In this document: one piece after another, positions 54,015-63,467 of the stretch | How the letters are laid out: every line of letters starts with the position of its first letter | Numbering within the stretch: the stretch's first letter is position 1 | DNA from: Streptomyces sp. NBRC 110028 | Lineage (GTDB): Bacteria > Actinomycetota > Actinomycetes > Streptomycetales > Streptomycetaceae | Assembly: GCF_001417735.1 (NCBI RefSeq) | Contig: NZ_BBUZ01000027.1 | Location: 62,001 to 126,000 of the forward strand | DNA length: 64,000 nucleotides | Reading direction: 5' to 3' | The notes under the pieces: model-generated | Database searches by the model: none | What the model was told of the DNA's origin: nothing | What the model saw: only the letters and a program-made list of their open reading frames with translations | Program-made: the position numbers and the translations under genes

Positions 54015-54434
54015 ATGATCACGGCCCGGTCGCGTTTCGGCATCCGGTGGGCTCGCGGGGTGGCGAGCCCGCTGCGTCTGCTGTGCCTGGCCGCGCTGCT
54101 GCTGGGCTTCGTGTCCCTGCACGCGGTGAGCGCCGAAGCCGTGTCCGGCCATGTGACCGGCTGCTCGTCCTCCCCGGTGGCCTCCGCCGCGCACGGCGGG
54201 AACCCGGAAGAAAAGGGATCCGGGCATCACGGCGACGAGTCGGCCCACTCCGCGCACGAATGCGTCCTCGCCCAGCCCGAGCACGGGCCCGAGCCGGCGG
54301 CCCCGTGCCCGGCTCTCCCGGCCGGGGACGCGCCCGGTGCCGAGGGGCACGCGCCGTCCTCGCGCGCGGCCGCGACCACGGCGGCCGGATCCGCGCCGCC
54401 GGATCTCCAGCGGATCGCGGTGCTGCGCATCTAG
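54015..54434 (+). CDS. DUF6153-like small exported protein, His-rich
   Basis: 139-aa protein with a basic N-terminus and one hydrophobic segment (LLCLAALLLGFVSLHAVSA), then a His/Cys-containing polar region (GHHGDESAHSAHECVL) and the ending PPDLQRIAVLRI. This final motif is the hallmark of DUF6153 proteins in Streptomyces. The function is unknown; the His clusters suggest metal contact (inference). AGGA lies 8 bases before the ATG. It is followed by another small exported protein gene in the same direction. Confidence 0.8.
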   Translation: MITARSRFGIRWARGVASPLRLLCLAALLLGFVSLHAVSAEAVSGHVTGCSSSPVASAAHGGNPEEKGSGHHGDESAHSAHECVLAQPEHGPEPAAPCPALPAGDAPGAEGHAPSSRAAATTAAGSAPPDLQRIAVLRI

Positions 54435-54524
54435 TACGGACCGGTATCGGACCCGTCCTTGCCGATTCCTGTCCGCCATCTCCCGCGCCACGCGGCGGGA
54501 GGGCGGCCGCCGTGCGGAGAAACC

Positions 54525-54977
54525 GTGCCGTTCCCTGCCTCACACCCTCTTGGCCGGGCCGCTCGCCACCCAGGGTGGCCACGTCGGCTCCTGGCCTTCG
54601 TCCTGTGCGCACTGCTGCTGACCGCGCCCGGCTGTCTCGGCCACGCGGCCGGTGCGGAACACGCCCAGGGTCTGCGGATCGCGGACGACTCCCGGCAGCT
54701 CCCGGTTGCCGGCACCGCCCGGCAGTTCCCGGTTGCCGGCACCGCCGGGCAGCCGTCCACCGACGGCCCGGCGGGCGCCGAGCACTGCGCCCCGGCGCCC
54801 CGGGAGACATCCGGCCGGGCCGCCCATCCGTCGGTGCGCGACCTGCCCGTCTCCGCCGCGGCCGAGGCATGCCGGGCCGTCGTCTCCGCGGCGGGTCCGG
54901 ACCGTCCGCGCACGCTCTGCCCGCGCGCGCCGACGGTCAGATCCACCCTCTGCTCGACCAGCCGGTGGCGCATATAG
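54525..54977 (+). CDS. Small exported/lipoprotein-like protein, unknown function
   Basis: 150-aa protein starting at GTG 54525 with GGAGA just upstream. The N-terminus has a basic patch, a hydrophobic core (LLAFVLCALLLTAPGCLG) with a lipobox-like Cys, then a region with a duplicated 9-residue unit (QLPVAGTAR, QFPVAGTAG) encoded by a 27-bp tandem repeat at about 54697-54750, and scattered Cys residues. I recognise no family. It lies between the DUF6153 gene and the cysteine-synthase-like gene, all in one direction. Coding potential is moderate, and it could be a diverged relative of its upstream neighbour. Confidence 0.5.
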   Translation: MPFPASHPLGRAARHPGWPRRLLAFVLCALLLTAPGCLGHAAGAEHAQGLRIADDSRQLPVAGTARQFPVAGTAGQPSTDGPAGAEHCAPAPRETSGRAAHPSVRDLPVSAAAEACRAVVSAAGPDRPRTLCPRAPTVRSTLCSTSRWRI

Positions 54978-55109
54978 GGGCGGCCGTCGTGGCCCGCGCC
55001 CCGGCCGCCGCCCCTCGGCGACCGGACGCGGATCGGTGCCCGCCCAACCCGGGCGGCACCGTGCCCGAGATGAGCATCCGACGAGCCATCAACCACCGAA
55101 AGCGGACAG

Positions 55110-56249
55110 ATGCGATCTCTGATCCTCAACGACGCCACCCCCACGGCCCCCGGCCTGTCCGGGCTGGTCGGCAACACGCCCGTCCTGCGGGTGTCCGAGC
55201 CCCTGACCCCGGCCGACCGCGGCTTCTGGGCCAAGCTGGAGGGCTTCAACCCCGGCGGCATCAAGGACCGGCCCGGTCTGCACATGGTCCAACGGGCCCG
55301 CGCCCGAGGCGACCTGCGCCCCGGCGGCGCGATCGTCGAGTCGACCAGCGGCACGCTGGGCCTCGGCCTCGCCCTGGCCGGACTGGTGTACGGCCATCCC
55401 GTCACCCTCGTCACCGACCCCGGCCTGGAGCCGTCGATGACCCGGCTGCTGACCGCCTACGGAGCCTGGGTCGACATGGTCACCGAACCGCATCCGGAGG
55501 GCGGGTGGCAGCAGGCCCGCCGCGACCGGGTGACCGAACTCCTCGCCCGGCAGGCCGGTTCCTGGTGCCCCGACCAGTACAACAACCCCGACAACACCGC
55601 CGCCTACACCCCGCTCGCCCTCGAACTGGCCTCCCGGTTCGGCCACATCGACATCCTGGTGTGCAGCGTCGGCACCGGCGGCCACTCCGCGGGCATCTCC
55701 CGAGTGCTGCGCCAGCTCTACCCCGAGATCACGGTGGTGGGGGTGGACACGATCGGATCGACCATCTTCGGGCAGCCCGCCCGCACCCGCCTGATGCGCG
55801 GCCTGGGGTCGAGCATCTACCCCCGCAACGTCGCCTACGAGAACTTCAGCGAGGTGCACTGGGTCGCCCCGCACGAGGCGGTGTGGACCTGCCGCCGGCT
55901 GGCCTCGTCGCACTACGCCACCGGCGGCTGGAGCGTGGGCGCGGTCGCGCTGGTCGCCGGGTGGCTGGCCCGTACCCACCCCGCGGACGCCCGGATCGTC
56001 GCGGTGTTCCCGGACGGCCCGCAGCGCTATCTGGACACCGTGTACAACGACGACTACTGCGCCGCCAACGGCCTGCTGGACCAGCCGCCCGCGCCCGAAC
56101 CGGACACGATGGGACACCCCGGCGAGCGGGAAGTGGACCGCTGGACCCGCTGCACCGCCGTGGTCGACCCGCTCGCCGCGCGCGAGCCGGGCACCCCCGC
56201 CGGGCCGTCGCGGACCGCCGCCCCGGCCGCGCCGGAGGCCGCCCGATGA
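55110..56249 (+). CDS. PLP-dependent cysteine-synthase-family enzyme
   Basis: 379-aa fold-type II PLP enzyme related to CysK/cystathionine beta-synthase. The Schiff-base Lys52 is in GGIKDRPGLHM, the substrate loop reads VESTSGTLGLGLA, and the phosphate-binding glycines are in SVGTGGHSAG. The C-terminal ~60 residues are Pro/Ala-rich and unusual. It differs from housekeeping CysK by its length and by the loop. It may make cysteine or a related beta-substituted alanine such as 2,3-diaminopropionate. Its stop overlaps the start of an MFS transporter gene (ATGA), pointing to export of its product. Confidence 0.87.
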   Translation: MRSLILNDATPTAPGLSGLVGNTPVLRVSEPLTPADRGFWAKLEGFNPGGIKDRPGLHMVQRARARGDLRPGGAIVESTSGTLGLGLALAGLVYGHPVTLVTDPGLEPSMTRLLTAYGAWVDMVTEPHPEGGWQQARRDRVTELLARQAGSWCPDQYNNPDNTAAYTPLALELASRFGHIDILVCSVGTGGHSAGISRVLRQLYPEITVVGVDTIGSTIFGQPARTRLMRGLGSSIYPRNVAYENFSEVHWVAPHEAVWTCRRLASSHYATGGWSVGAVALVAGWLARTHPADARIVAVFPDGPQRYLDTVYNDDYCAANGLLDQPPAPEPDTMGHPGEREVDRWTRCTAVVDPLAAREPGTPAGPSRTAAPAAPEAAR

Positions 56250-57544
56250 GGGCGACACTCACCCAGGTGCGGTCGTACGAGCGCAGCGTCCAGCTGTTGA
56301 TGGTGAACCAGTTCACCATCAACCTCGGCTTCTACATGCTCATGCCCTATCTGGCCGCGCATCTGTCCGGGACGCTCGGGCTCGCCGGATGGCTGGTCGG
56401 ACTCGTCCTGGGCGTACGGAACTTCAGCCAGCAGGGCATGTTCCTGGTCGGCGGCGCCCTGGCCGACCGGTTCGGCTACAAGCCGCTGATCGTGGCGGGG
56501 TGTGTGCTGCGCACCGCCGGTTTCGCGACGCTCGGGCTCGTGGAGTCGCTGCCCGCGCTGCTGGCCGCCTCCGCGGCCACCGGACTCGCCGGGGCCCTGT
56601 TCAACCCGGCGGTCAGGGCCTATCTGGCCGCGGACGCGGGGGAGCGCCGGGTGGAGGCGTTCGCCCTGTTCAACATCTTCTACCAGGCCGGGATCCTGCT
56701 CGGCCCGCTGGTGGGCATGGTGCTGACGGGCGTCGACTTCCAGGTCACCTGCCTGGTCTCGGCCGGGATCTTCGCGGTGCTGAGCGTCGTGCAGATCCGG
56801 TCGCTGCCGCCCCGCCGCGCCGACGACGGCGCGGCCCCGGGGCAGGAGGGCCATGAGCGGGTGCTGGCCCAGTGGCGCGGGATCGTGACCAACCGGCCGT
56901 TCCTGCTGTTCTCCGTCGCCATGATCGGCTCGTATGTGCTGTCCTTCCAGGTCTATCTGGCCCTGCCGCTGGAGGTACGACGGCTCGGCGGCGAAGGGGA
57001 GTTCGGCACCGCGGCGGTGGCGCTGCTCTTCGCCGTCTCCGGGCTGAGCACCATCGTCGGGCAGACCCGGGTGACCGCGTGGTGCAAGGCGCGCATGGCG
57101 CCCGGCCGGGCGCTGGGCTGGGGGCTGGCCCTCATGGGAGTGGCGTTCCTGCCGCTGCTGGTGGCGACCGCGCTGCCAGTACCGGACGGCGGGCCCGGCC
57201 GATGGCTCCTCGCGGCCGTGCCGCCCGCGCTCGCCGCGTTCCTGCTGGCGCTGGGCACGATGATCGCCTACCCGTTCGAGATGGACACCATCGTCCGGCT
57301 CTCGGGGGAGCGGCTCGTCGCCACCCATTACGGGCTGTACAACACCATCTGCGGGGTCGGTATCACCCTCGGGAACCTGCTCACCGGCGCGGCGCTGGAC
57401 GCGGCGCGTGAAGCGGGCATGCCCGCCGTCCCGTGGATCGTGCTGCTCGCGCTCGGCCTGGCCTGCGCCGCGGCGCTCTTCGGACTGCACCGCACGGGCC
57501 GCCTGGCACCGGTGGTGCCCGAACCCCGCCCCGCGGCGGCCTGA
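56246..57544 (+). CDS. MFS transporter coupled to the cysteine-synthase-like enzyme
   Basis: 432-aa major facilitator with 12 predicted spans. The loop 2-3 motif GGALADRFGYKPL is present after span 2, and the central loop at ~185-205 separates the two six-helix halves. It resembles MdtH-type drug or metabolite exporters. Its start overlaps the stop of the PLP enzyme gene by ATGA, so the pair is translationally coupled, and the natural substrate is likely that enzyme's product. No regulator is adjacent. Confidence 0.92.
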   Translation: MRATLTQVRSYERSVQLLMVNQFTINLGFYMLMPYLAAHLSGTLGLAGWLVGLVLGVRNFSQQGMFLVGGALADRFGYKPLIVAGCVLRTAGFATLGLVESLPALLAASAATGLAGALFNPAVRAYLAADAGERRVEAFALFNIFYQAGILLGPLVGMVLTGVDFQVTCLVSAGIFAVLSVVQIRSLPPRRADDGAAPGQEGHERVLAQWRGIVTNRPFLLFSVAMIGSYVLSFQVYLALPLEVRRLGGEGEFGTAAVALLFAVSGLSTIVGQTRVTAWCKARMAPGRALGWGLALMGVAFLPLLVATALPVPDGGPGRWLLAAVPPALAAFLLALGTMIAYPFEMDTIVRLSGERLVATHYGLYNTICGVGITLGNLLTGAALDAAREAGMPAVPWIVLLALGLACAAALFGLHRTGRLAPVVPEPRPAAA

Positions 57545-57764
57545 CCCGCCGAGGGCCGACCGCGCGACACCCGACGGCGCCCCCGCCGGTGGCCACGACC
57601 GGCCACGGGCGGGGGCCGCCTGCGGGGACCACGGGCGGGGGACGGGCCACCGCCGAACAGGTGCCGCCGCCCGGCGGCCACGGCGCTGGTCCGGCCGGGG
57701 CAAGGGCCGGGCCTGTACGGTCGGCTGAGCCCCGTCTCGACGACCAGCTGCCCCGGAGCGCGCC

Positions 57765-58643
57765 GTGCGGAACCGCAGCCCCCTGACCGGACGTCTCGCC
57801 GTCGTGACCGGTGCCGCCCGCGGACTGGGCGCGGCCATGGCCCGGGAACTGGCCGGGCGCGGCGCACGCGTCGTCCTCCTCGGCCGGGAAGAGGAAACCC
57901 TGGAGCGGGTGGCCCGCTCGCTGCCCACGGAAACCCACTGCTACGCGGCGGACGTGGCCGACGACGCGGCGATGACCCGGGTGGCCGGGCAGATCCACGA
58001 CCGGGTCGGCACACCGTCGGTCGTCGTCGCCAACGCGGGCGTGGCCGAGGGCGGGCCCTTCGGGGAGTCACCGCCGGCCACCTGGCGGCGCGTCATCGAG
58101 GTGAACCTCATCGGCAGCGCCAACACCGCCCGGGCCTTTCTGCCCGGTCTGCTCGGCACCCGCGGCTACTTCCTCCAGATCGCCTCCACGGCCGCCTTCG
58201 GCTCCGCGCCCATGATGAGCGCGTACTGCGCCTCGAAAGCGGGCGCCGAGTCCTTCGCCCAGTCCCTGCGCGCCGAACTCGCCCACCAGGGGGTCGCGGT
58301 GGGCATCGGCTATCTGAGCTGGACCGCCACCGACATGATCCGCGACGCGGACCGGTACGGGGTGCTGAGGGAACTGCGCGCCCATATGCCGCCACCGGCC
58401 CGGCGCGTCCACCCCGCCGCCACGGTGGCCGCCCGCATGGTGACCGCCATCGAGCGCCGCGCCGCCACCGTCTACGCACCGCCCTGGCTGCGCCTCGCCC
58501 AGCCGGTCCGCCCGCTGCTGCCGCCGCTGGTCACCTGGTTCTCCGCGCGGGAGCTGCCCCGGCTGGCCGAGCGGACCCGCTTCGAGGCGACCGGGCTCCT
58601 CGGGGCCGGGGGCCGCGCGGACCAGGCGGCCGCCGAAGGGTGA
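57765..58643 (+). CDS. Short-chain dehydrogenase/reductase
   Basis: 292-aa classical SDR. The nucleotide site VVTGAARGLGAAMARELA and NAGVAEGG are at the N-terminal half, the catalytic Ser in QIASTAAF and the YCASK Tyr/Lys in the middle. A C-terminal extension of about 60 residues contains a hydrophobic patch (VRPLLPPLVTWF), as seen in membrane-associated SDRs. The start is GTG 57765 with GGAG eight bases upstream. The 220 bases before it hold no feature. The substrate is unknown. Confidence 0.92.
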   Translation: MRNRSPLTGRLAVVTGAARGLGAAMARELAGRGARVVLLGREEETLERVARSLPTETHCYAADVADDAAMTRVAGQIHDRVGTPSVVVANAGVAEGGPFGESPPATWRRVIEVNLIGSANTARAFLPGLLGTRGYFLQIASTAAFGSAPMMSAYCASKAGAESFAQSLRAELAHQGVAVGIGYLSWTATDMIRDADRYGVLRELRAHMPPPARRVHPAATVAARMVTAIERRAATVYAPPWLRLAQPVRPLLPPLVTWFSARELPRLAERTRFEATGLLGAGGRADQAAAEG

Positions 58644-58656
58644 AACGCGGGCGGGT

Positions 58657-59676
58657 TCAGCCGTTGTCGAGGATGGTGCCGTGCTCGTCCATGGTCGGGT
58701 GCATCTTCATGGGCCCGTAGGTGTCCAGGTCCGAGGGGCGCGGCGGTTCCGGCCCGTCGGGGCCGCTGCGCACCATCCGCTCGATGCGGCAGATCCGGAA
58801 CAGGCGGCCCTCCACCCGGGCTTCGTCGGCCCGCCGGGCGCGCCGGTACTCCTCGGCGGCCCGCGCGTACACCGCCCGCTTGGCCTCGCCGTACTCGTAG
58901 AGCAGCGGCCACACTTCGGCCATGCCCTGGTAGAGCAGCCGCCGCGCGTCGTGCGGGGTGGGCATCAGGGCGCCCTGCGGCCGCCACCGCTGCCCGGAGC
59001 GCTCGGCCACGCCGAAGCCGACGGGCAGCAGGATGATGTCCGGATGGGTGGTGACCGCCCGCTCGGAGTGCTTGCGCACGACGGCGGGGAACCGCGGGCC
59101 GGTGTAGGCGAAGGTGGCCAGCGCCAGCTTCATGGCGCTCGCCATCAGCCCCGCCCCGTCCCGCTCGGGATCCAGGACGAACCCGGTGTCGGGCGACCGC
59201 GCCTCGTGCCGTCCGTCCCAGGAGATGAGGGACGGTTCCGGGTCGGTGGGCCGCGGTGGCTCCAGATTGTGCTCGCCGGTGCGGGCGAACTCGTCCCCGC
59301 GCACGATCCGGTAGCGGACGCCGAGCACGGTCATCTCGTTGACCGGCTCCGTCTCGAGCCGGGCGACCGCCGCCAGCAGCTCGCGACGGGTGGCGGCGTC
59401 GTCGGTGTCGTCCTTGGCCCTGAACCACAGGAGCGAGTTCAGTTCGTCCCGGACCTCCTGGGGCGCGCCGCTGGTCACGGGCTTCACCAGCCGCCAGTGC
59501 GCCCCGGCGGCGGGGTCCTGTATGGCCAGGCCGAAGACGGGACCGCGGAGTGCGAGATGCGGATAGCGGGAGGACGCGTCCACGGCGTCGGCTTCGGTCA
59601 CCCATTCGGCGGGGTCGTCGCGCCGCACCAGATCCGCGTGGAGCCGGTCCAGCTTTCGCTTCCAGTGTTCGGCCAT
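58657..59676 (-). CDS. DUF5954 family protein
   Basis: 339-aa cytoplasmic protein recognised as the DUF5954 family of Streptomyces and relatives from blocks such as YPHLALRGPVFGLAI, RYRIVRGDEFARTG and LLPVGFGVAERSG. It has no signal peptide or membrane span. The function is unknown. The ATG at 59676 (two codons inside the longest frame) is the probable start. It converges with the SDR gene, and nothing links it to a neighbour. Confidence 0.88.
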   Translation of the reverse strand: MAEHWKRKLDRLHADLVRRDDPAEWVTEADAVDASSRYPHLALRGPVFGLAIQDPAAGAHWRLVKPVTSGAPQEVRDELNSLLWFRAKDDTDDAATRRELLAAVARLETEPVNEMTVLGVRYRIVRGDEFARTGEHNLEPPRPTDPEPSLISWDGRHEARSPDTGFVLDPERDGAGLMASAMKLALATFAYTGPRFPAVVRKHSERAVTTHPDIILLPVGFGVAERSGQRWRPQGALMPTPHDARRLLYQGMAEVWPLLYEYGEAKRAVYARAAEEYRRARRADEARVEGRLFRICRIERMVRSGPDGPEPPRPSDLDTYGPMKMHPTMDEHGTILDNG

Positions 59677-59873
59677 GGGCACATTGTCGAGGCTGCCGGG
59701 CAGCGTTCGGGCGGGAACGCCTCAAGTGATCAAAAGCCTTAAATCCCATGTCACTACCGTCTGTCCGCCGGTCGCCGGGCGGTCGGCGGCGTGGTGGGGC
59801 GCGTCGTTGGGCGGGCGGGACGGCCGCGGCACATAGCCTGACACACCGGTGTCCGCGGAGAGGTGTGCGAACG

Positions 59874-61382
59874 ATGGCGGCACGTCAGCACTGGCTCTTC
59901 GGCGATCAGCTCGGCCCGCACTTCGCCGACCACCGCCACCACGGCCCCGACGCCCAGGCCCCACTGATCATGATCGAGGCGCGGTCGGTGCTGAGCCGCC
60001 GCCGCTTCCACCGGGCCAAGGCGCATCTGCTGCTGTCGGCGATGCGGCACCGGGCGGCCGAACTCGGTGACCGGGTGCGGTACGTCCGGGCCCGGACCTA
60101 CCGCGAGGGGCTGGCCGAGGCCGCGGGCCGGGACCGGGTGACGGTGTGCCATCCGACCTCCCGGCGGGCGCTGGAACTGGTCGGATCGCTCGACCGGGTC
60201 GAGGTGTTGCCGGCGAAGGGCTTCCTGGTGACCATGGCGGACTTCGCCTCATGGGCCGGGGAGCACGCCCGGGGGCGGCTGCTGATGGAGGACTTCTACC
60301 GCTGGGTGCGCCGCGGACACGAGCTGCTGATGGAGGGCGACGAGCCGGCCGGGGGCCGGTGGAACTTCGACGACCGGAACCGCGAACCGCCGCCGCGCGG
60401 GGCGCGGACCCTCGACGCCCCCGGGCCCTGGCGCCCCGAGGAGGACGAGATCGACGACCGGGTGCGGCATGACCTGGACCGCTGGGAACGCGAGGGCACG
60501 GTCTCCTTCGTCGGCCGGGACGGTCCGCGGCACTTTCCCGCGACCCGGCGCGAGGCGCTGGCCTCGCTGCGCCACTTCGTCGCCCACCGGCTGCCCTGCT
60601 TCGGGCCGTACGAGGACGCGATGCTCGCGGCCGACCCGGCCATGTGCCACAGCCGGCTGTCGGCTCCGCTGAACCTCGGGCTGCTGCATCCGGCCGAGTG
60701 CGTGGACCGCGCGGAGCGCGCGTGGCGCGAGGGCACCGCGCCGCTGGCCGGGGTCGAGGGATTCGTACGGCAGATCGCCGGCTGGCGGGAGTACGTGTGG
60801 CATCTGTACTGGCACTTCGGTGAGGACTACCGCGGCCGCAACGCCCTGGGGCACACCGCCCCGCTGCCCGGCTGGTTCCTGGAGCTGGACGCCGACGCGG
60901 TGACCGCGCGCTGCCTTTCCACGGTGCTGACCCAGGTCCGGGACACCGGCTGGACCCATCACATCCCCCGGCTGATGGTGCTCGGCAGCCGCGCGCTGCA
61001 GGACGGCTGGGACCCGGCGGCGGTCACCGACTGGTTCCACCGCTGCTTCGTCGACGGATACGACTGGGTGATGCTGCCCAACGTCGTCGGCATGTCGCAG
61101 TACGCCGACGGCGGGCTCATGACCACCAAGCCGTACACCTCGGGCGGGGCGTACATCAACAGGATGAGCGACCTGTGCGGGCGCTGCGCCTACCGCCCGG
61201 GCGACCGGGCCGGTGAGCGGGCCTGCCCGTACACCACCGGCTACTGGTCCTTCCTGCACCGCCACCGGGGGCGCCTGGCCGGGAACCACCGCATGGCCCA
61301 GGCCGTCCGGGGGCTTGACCGGCTGGGCGATCTGCCGGAGGTGCTCGCGCGGGCCACGGAGCGGGGCGACGCCGCGCCCTGA
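59874..61382 (+). CDS. FeS-type cryptochrome/photolyase (PhrB-like, candidate (6-4) photolyase)
   Basis: 502-aa flavoprotein of the FeS-BCP/CryPro group. It opens with the short Rossmann domain start HWLFGDQLGPHF. FAD-domain blocks such as GWREYVWHLYW and TKPYTSGGAYINRMSDLC are present. Four Cys at 347, 435, 438 and 451 match the spacing of the [4Fe-4S] ligands known in PhrB, so the cluster should be present. Members repair UV (6-4) photoproducts in DNA, using FAD and a lumazine antenna. ATG 59874 has GGAGAGG nine bases upstream; the frame further up is not homologous. Confidence 0.92.
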   Translation: MAARQHWLFGDQLGPHFADHRHHGPDAQAPLIMIEARSVLSRRRFHRAKAHLLLSAMRHRAAELGDRVRYVRARTYREGLAEAAGRDRVTVCHPTSRRALELVGSLDRVEVLPAKGFLVTMADFASWAGEHARGRLLMEDFYRWVRRGHELLMEGDEPAGGRWNFDDRNREPPPRGARTLDAPGPWRPEEDEIDDRVRHDLDRWEREGTVSFVGRDGPRHFPATRREALASLRHFVAHRLPCFGPYEDAMLAADPAMCHSRLSAPLNLGLLHPAECVDRAERAWREGTAPLAGVEGFVRQIAGWREYVWHLYWHFGEDYRGRNALGHTAPLPGWFLELDADAVTARCLSTVLTQVRDTGWTHHIPRLMVLGSRALQDGWDPAAVTDWFHRCFVDGYDWVMLPNVVGMSQYADGGLMTTKPYTSGGAYINRMSDLCGRCAYRPGDRAGERACPYTTGYWSFLHRHRGRLAGNHRMAQAVRGLDRLGDLPEVLARATERGDAAP

Positions 61383-61449
61383 GCGCGGGGGCACGATGCC
61401 CACCCCTGCGGCGTCGCGGGGCGGACCGCGGCGTCGCGGTGGCCGGCAC

Positions 61450-62655
61450 TCAGGCGCCGGGTGTCGTGCCGTTCAGGAAGCGCAGGAGGAGGTTGCGGCC
61501 GACCGCGCCGGCGATGCTGTGGTACGTGTCGTCGAAGGCGTGGTCGCTGTAGGGGATGGCGTTGAACCGGGCGTCGTCATGGGCCCGGCGCAGCCGGTCG
61601 GCGAGCCCGCGGACCCGGGACTGCCGGATGAGATGGTCGGAGGCGCCGGTGACCAGGAGGGACGGCATCAGGCCGGGGCGGACACGGCTGGTGGCGGAGG
61701 CGTAGCGGTAGCGTTCGGGGCGCTGGGCCGGGGTACCGCCGGTGTAGGCCTCGGTGATCTCGCGGCCGAAGCCCATGAGCCCGTTGTCCTGCCAGGTGCC
61801 CTTGAGGTCCGAGGCCGGGTAGAACCCGGCGACGGCGACCGGCGGGGCGGGCAGCCGCGCGGTGCAGCTGCTGGCGATATGGCCGCCTTTCAGCCCGTAC
61901 GCGACGTTCAGCGCGAGGCTTCCGCCCGCGGAGCCGCCCACCAGCACGGTGCGGGAGGTGTCGACGCCGTACGGGCGGGCCATCCTGGCCAGCCGGGACA
62001 TGGCGCAGACGACGTCGTCGGAGGCGTCCTTCCAGCGCGGTGGCGGTGTGAGCCGGTAGTCGATGGACAGGACGGGGTAGCCGTGGTTCGCGAGCCAGCG
62101 GTAGTCGCCCGCCCGCTGGTCCCTGCTGCCGGTGGCGAATCCGCCGCCGTGGATCCATATCACCATGGGCTTGTTCCCCTGGCGGTTGGATGCGCGCGGC
62201 GCCCACAGCCCGGCCTTGAGCGTGCGGCCCTCGACCCGGTCGTAGGCGATCACCTGGTCCGGCGGCGCCGTGGGCTGGTCGACGGCCAGCACGTCGGCGG
62301 CGGACAGCGGCACGTTCTGGGAGTGGGCGTAGAGCAGCTGGGTGATCAGCACGGTGGCCGCGCCGATGGCGGTGACCGCCGCGGTGACGGTGGTCCACAC
62401 CGCCGTGCCGCGCTTCCCGCGCCGCCACGCCACCACCGCGCCCGCGGCGATGACCAGGCCGAAGACCACGTACCACAGCGGCCGGGGCCCGACCCAGGTG
62501 GTCGCGTAGTACCCGAGCACGGGCACGGCAGGGATGATCGCACCGAGGGTGACGAGCGCCGCCAGCCCCGAAGCCACCAGCCCCAGGGCGAGCGCCGCGC
62601 GGCGCGCCCAGCGGGGCAGGGCCCCGGGGGAGGGAATGCGGACACGGGCGTTCAT
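61450..62655 (-). CDS. Membrane-anchored alpha/beta hydrolase (carboxylesterase type)
   Basis: 401-aa protein. Residues 1-125 contain about three membrane helices (LALGLVASGLAALVTLGAII; LWYVVFGLVIAAGAVVAW; VTAAVTAIGAATVLITQLL). The rest is an esterase/lipase domain facing outside or along the membrane: oxyanion HGGGF, nucleophile Ser in GGSAGGS, Asp in TGASDHL and His in YSDHAFDD. AGGAG stands ~10 bases before the ATG at 62655. It resembles lipase/esterase proteins of the HSL or BD-FAE type. The substrate is unknown. Confidence 0.9.
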   Translation of the reverse strand: MNARVRIPSPGALPRWARRAALALGLVASGLAALVTLGAIIPAVPVLGYYATTWVGPRPLWYVVFGLVIAAGAVVAWRRGKRGTAVWTTVTAAVTAIGAATVLITQLLYAHSQNVPLSAADVLAVDQPTAPPDQVIAYDRVEGRTLKAGLWAPRASNRQGNKPMVIWIHGGGFATGSRDQRAGDYRWLANHGYPVLSIDYRLTPPPRWKDASDDVVCAMSRLARMARPYGVDTSRTVLVGGSAGGSLALNVAYGLKGGHIASSCTARLPAPPVAVAGFYPASDLKGTWQDNGLMGFGREITEAYTGGTPAQRPERYRYASATSRVRPGLMPSLLVTGASDHLIRQSRVRGLADRLRRAHDDARFNAIPYSDHAFDDTYHSIAGAVGRNLLLRFLNGTTPGA

Positions 62656-62797
62656 GTCGGGCCGTTCTCCTGTTCGCTGTCGTCGGTGTGGCTCAGGCGC
62701 CGTCAGCAGTGAGGAGGGCCCAGCTCGGGGATTCAGGGTAGCCACGAGGTGACCCGGACCGGCCACGAGGGTGGCCGGTCCGGGGCTCGGCGCGGAT

Positions 62798-63063
62798 GGC
62801 TATCTGGCATACAGCAGGTGCCGAAGCCGGTCTGGTCGAAGCCGCCACTGGTCGAGCCGTAGTCGCCGCCGCCCTCGGGGCGGACGCTCTCGGCGATGGC
62901 CTTGATGTACGGCACGTCCAGGCTCAGCCTGCGGCCGTAGTGGTAGTACAGCAGGTCCCAGACCGGCCGGACCTGGCCCCGGCTCGCGGCGGAGATCACG
63001 GTGTGCGACCGCTGGGCGCAGTTCTGGCCGGTGCCCCAGGTGCAGGCCCCGGTGTCCTGGCTC
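62798..63063 (-). pseudogene. C-terminal fragment of an alginate-lyase-family protein
   Basis: Minus-strand frame QDTGACTWGTGQNCAQRSHT, then VRPVWDLLYYHYGRRLSLD and YGSTSGGFDQTGFG, which is the end of a secreted polysaccharide lyase of the alginate lyase superfamily. A stop precedes this block, so the catalytic N-terminal part is gone. At the very end one base is missing: the final LLYAR-stop is found one frame over. Confidence 0.72.
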
Positions 63064-63123
63064 AGACATCAGCCGCAGAGCAGCCACGAGTGAAGCTCGG
63101 GCCGCAGGTTGGCCAGGTGTCAC

Positions 63124-63399
63124 TCACTCGAGGGTGTTGACGCGGTTCTCGTACTCGCGGCGGGCCTTGCGCTGAGCCGAAATCGCCGCGGTGCTGTCGA
63201 GGGTTTGGCAGCGGTCGAGGAGTTGGCGGTGGATCGCGGGGGTGGCGCTGATGCGCAGGGTGTAGCCCTGGCCGCGCCGTACGGCCTGGCCGTGGTCGAG
63301 CGCGGCACGCCCGGCGTCGTCCGGCTCGGCCGCGTGGAGGAAGTCGGCGACCTCGCCCGGCATGTCGAGGACGACCGGCAGTTCCGGGGCCGGGCTCAT
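63124..63399 (-). CDS. Small conserved hypothetical protein
   Basis: 91-aa acidic/basic mixed protein (MSPAPELPVVLDMPGEVADF at the start, ARREYENRVNTLE at the end). The pattern resembles small uncharacterised Streptomyces proteins often seen in accessory regions. It is predicted helical in its second half, with no signal peptide or Cys. It sits among gene remnants, so it may itself be cut. No ribosome-binding site stands out. Confidence 0.5.
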   Translation of the reverse strand: MSPAPELPVVLDMPGEVADFLHAAEPDDAGRAALDHGQAVRRGQGYTLRISATPAIHRQLLDRCQTLDSTAAISAQRKARREYENRVNTLE

Positions 63400-63467
63400 C
63401 GGCGGTGTCGGGTTGCCAGCGCTTGGTCAGGCTTTCCTGGGGGCTGGCTTCGCCGTCGCGGCCGGCT

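Noticed and set aside
51086..57544. A 2152-codon plus-strand frame crossing the phosphatase gene into the MFS gene
   Set aside because: Only its last part (from 56246) matches a protein family. The rest is antisense to the SpoIIE phosphatase or out of frame with the cysteine-synthase gene.
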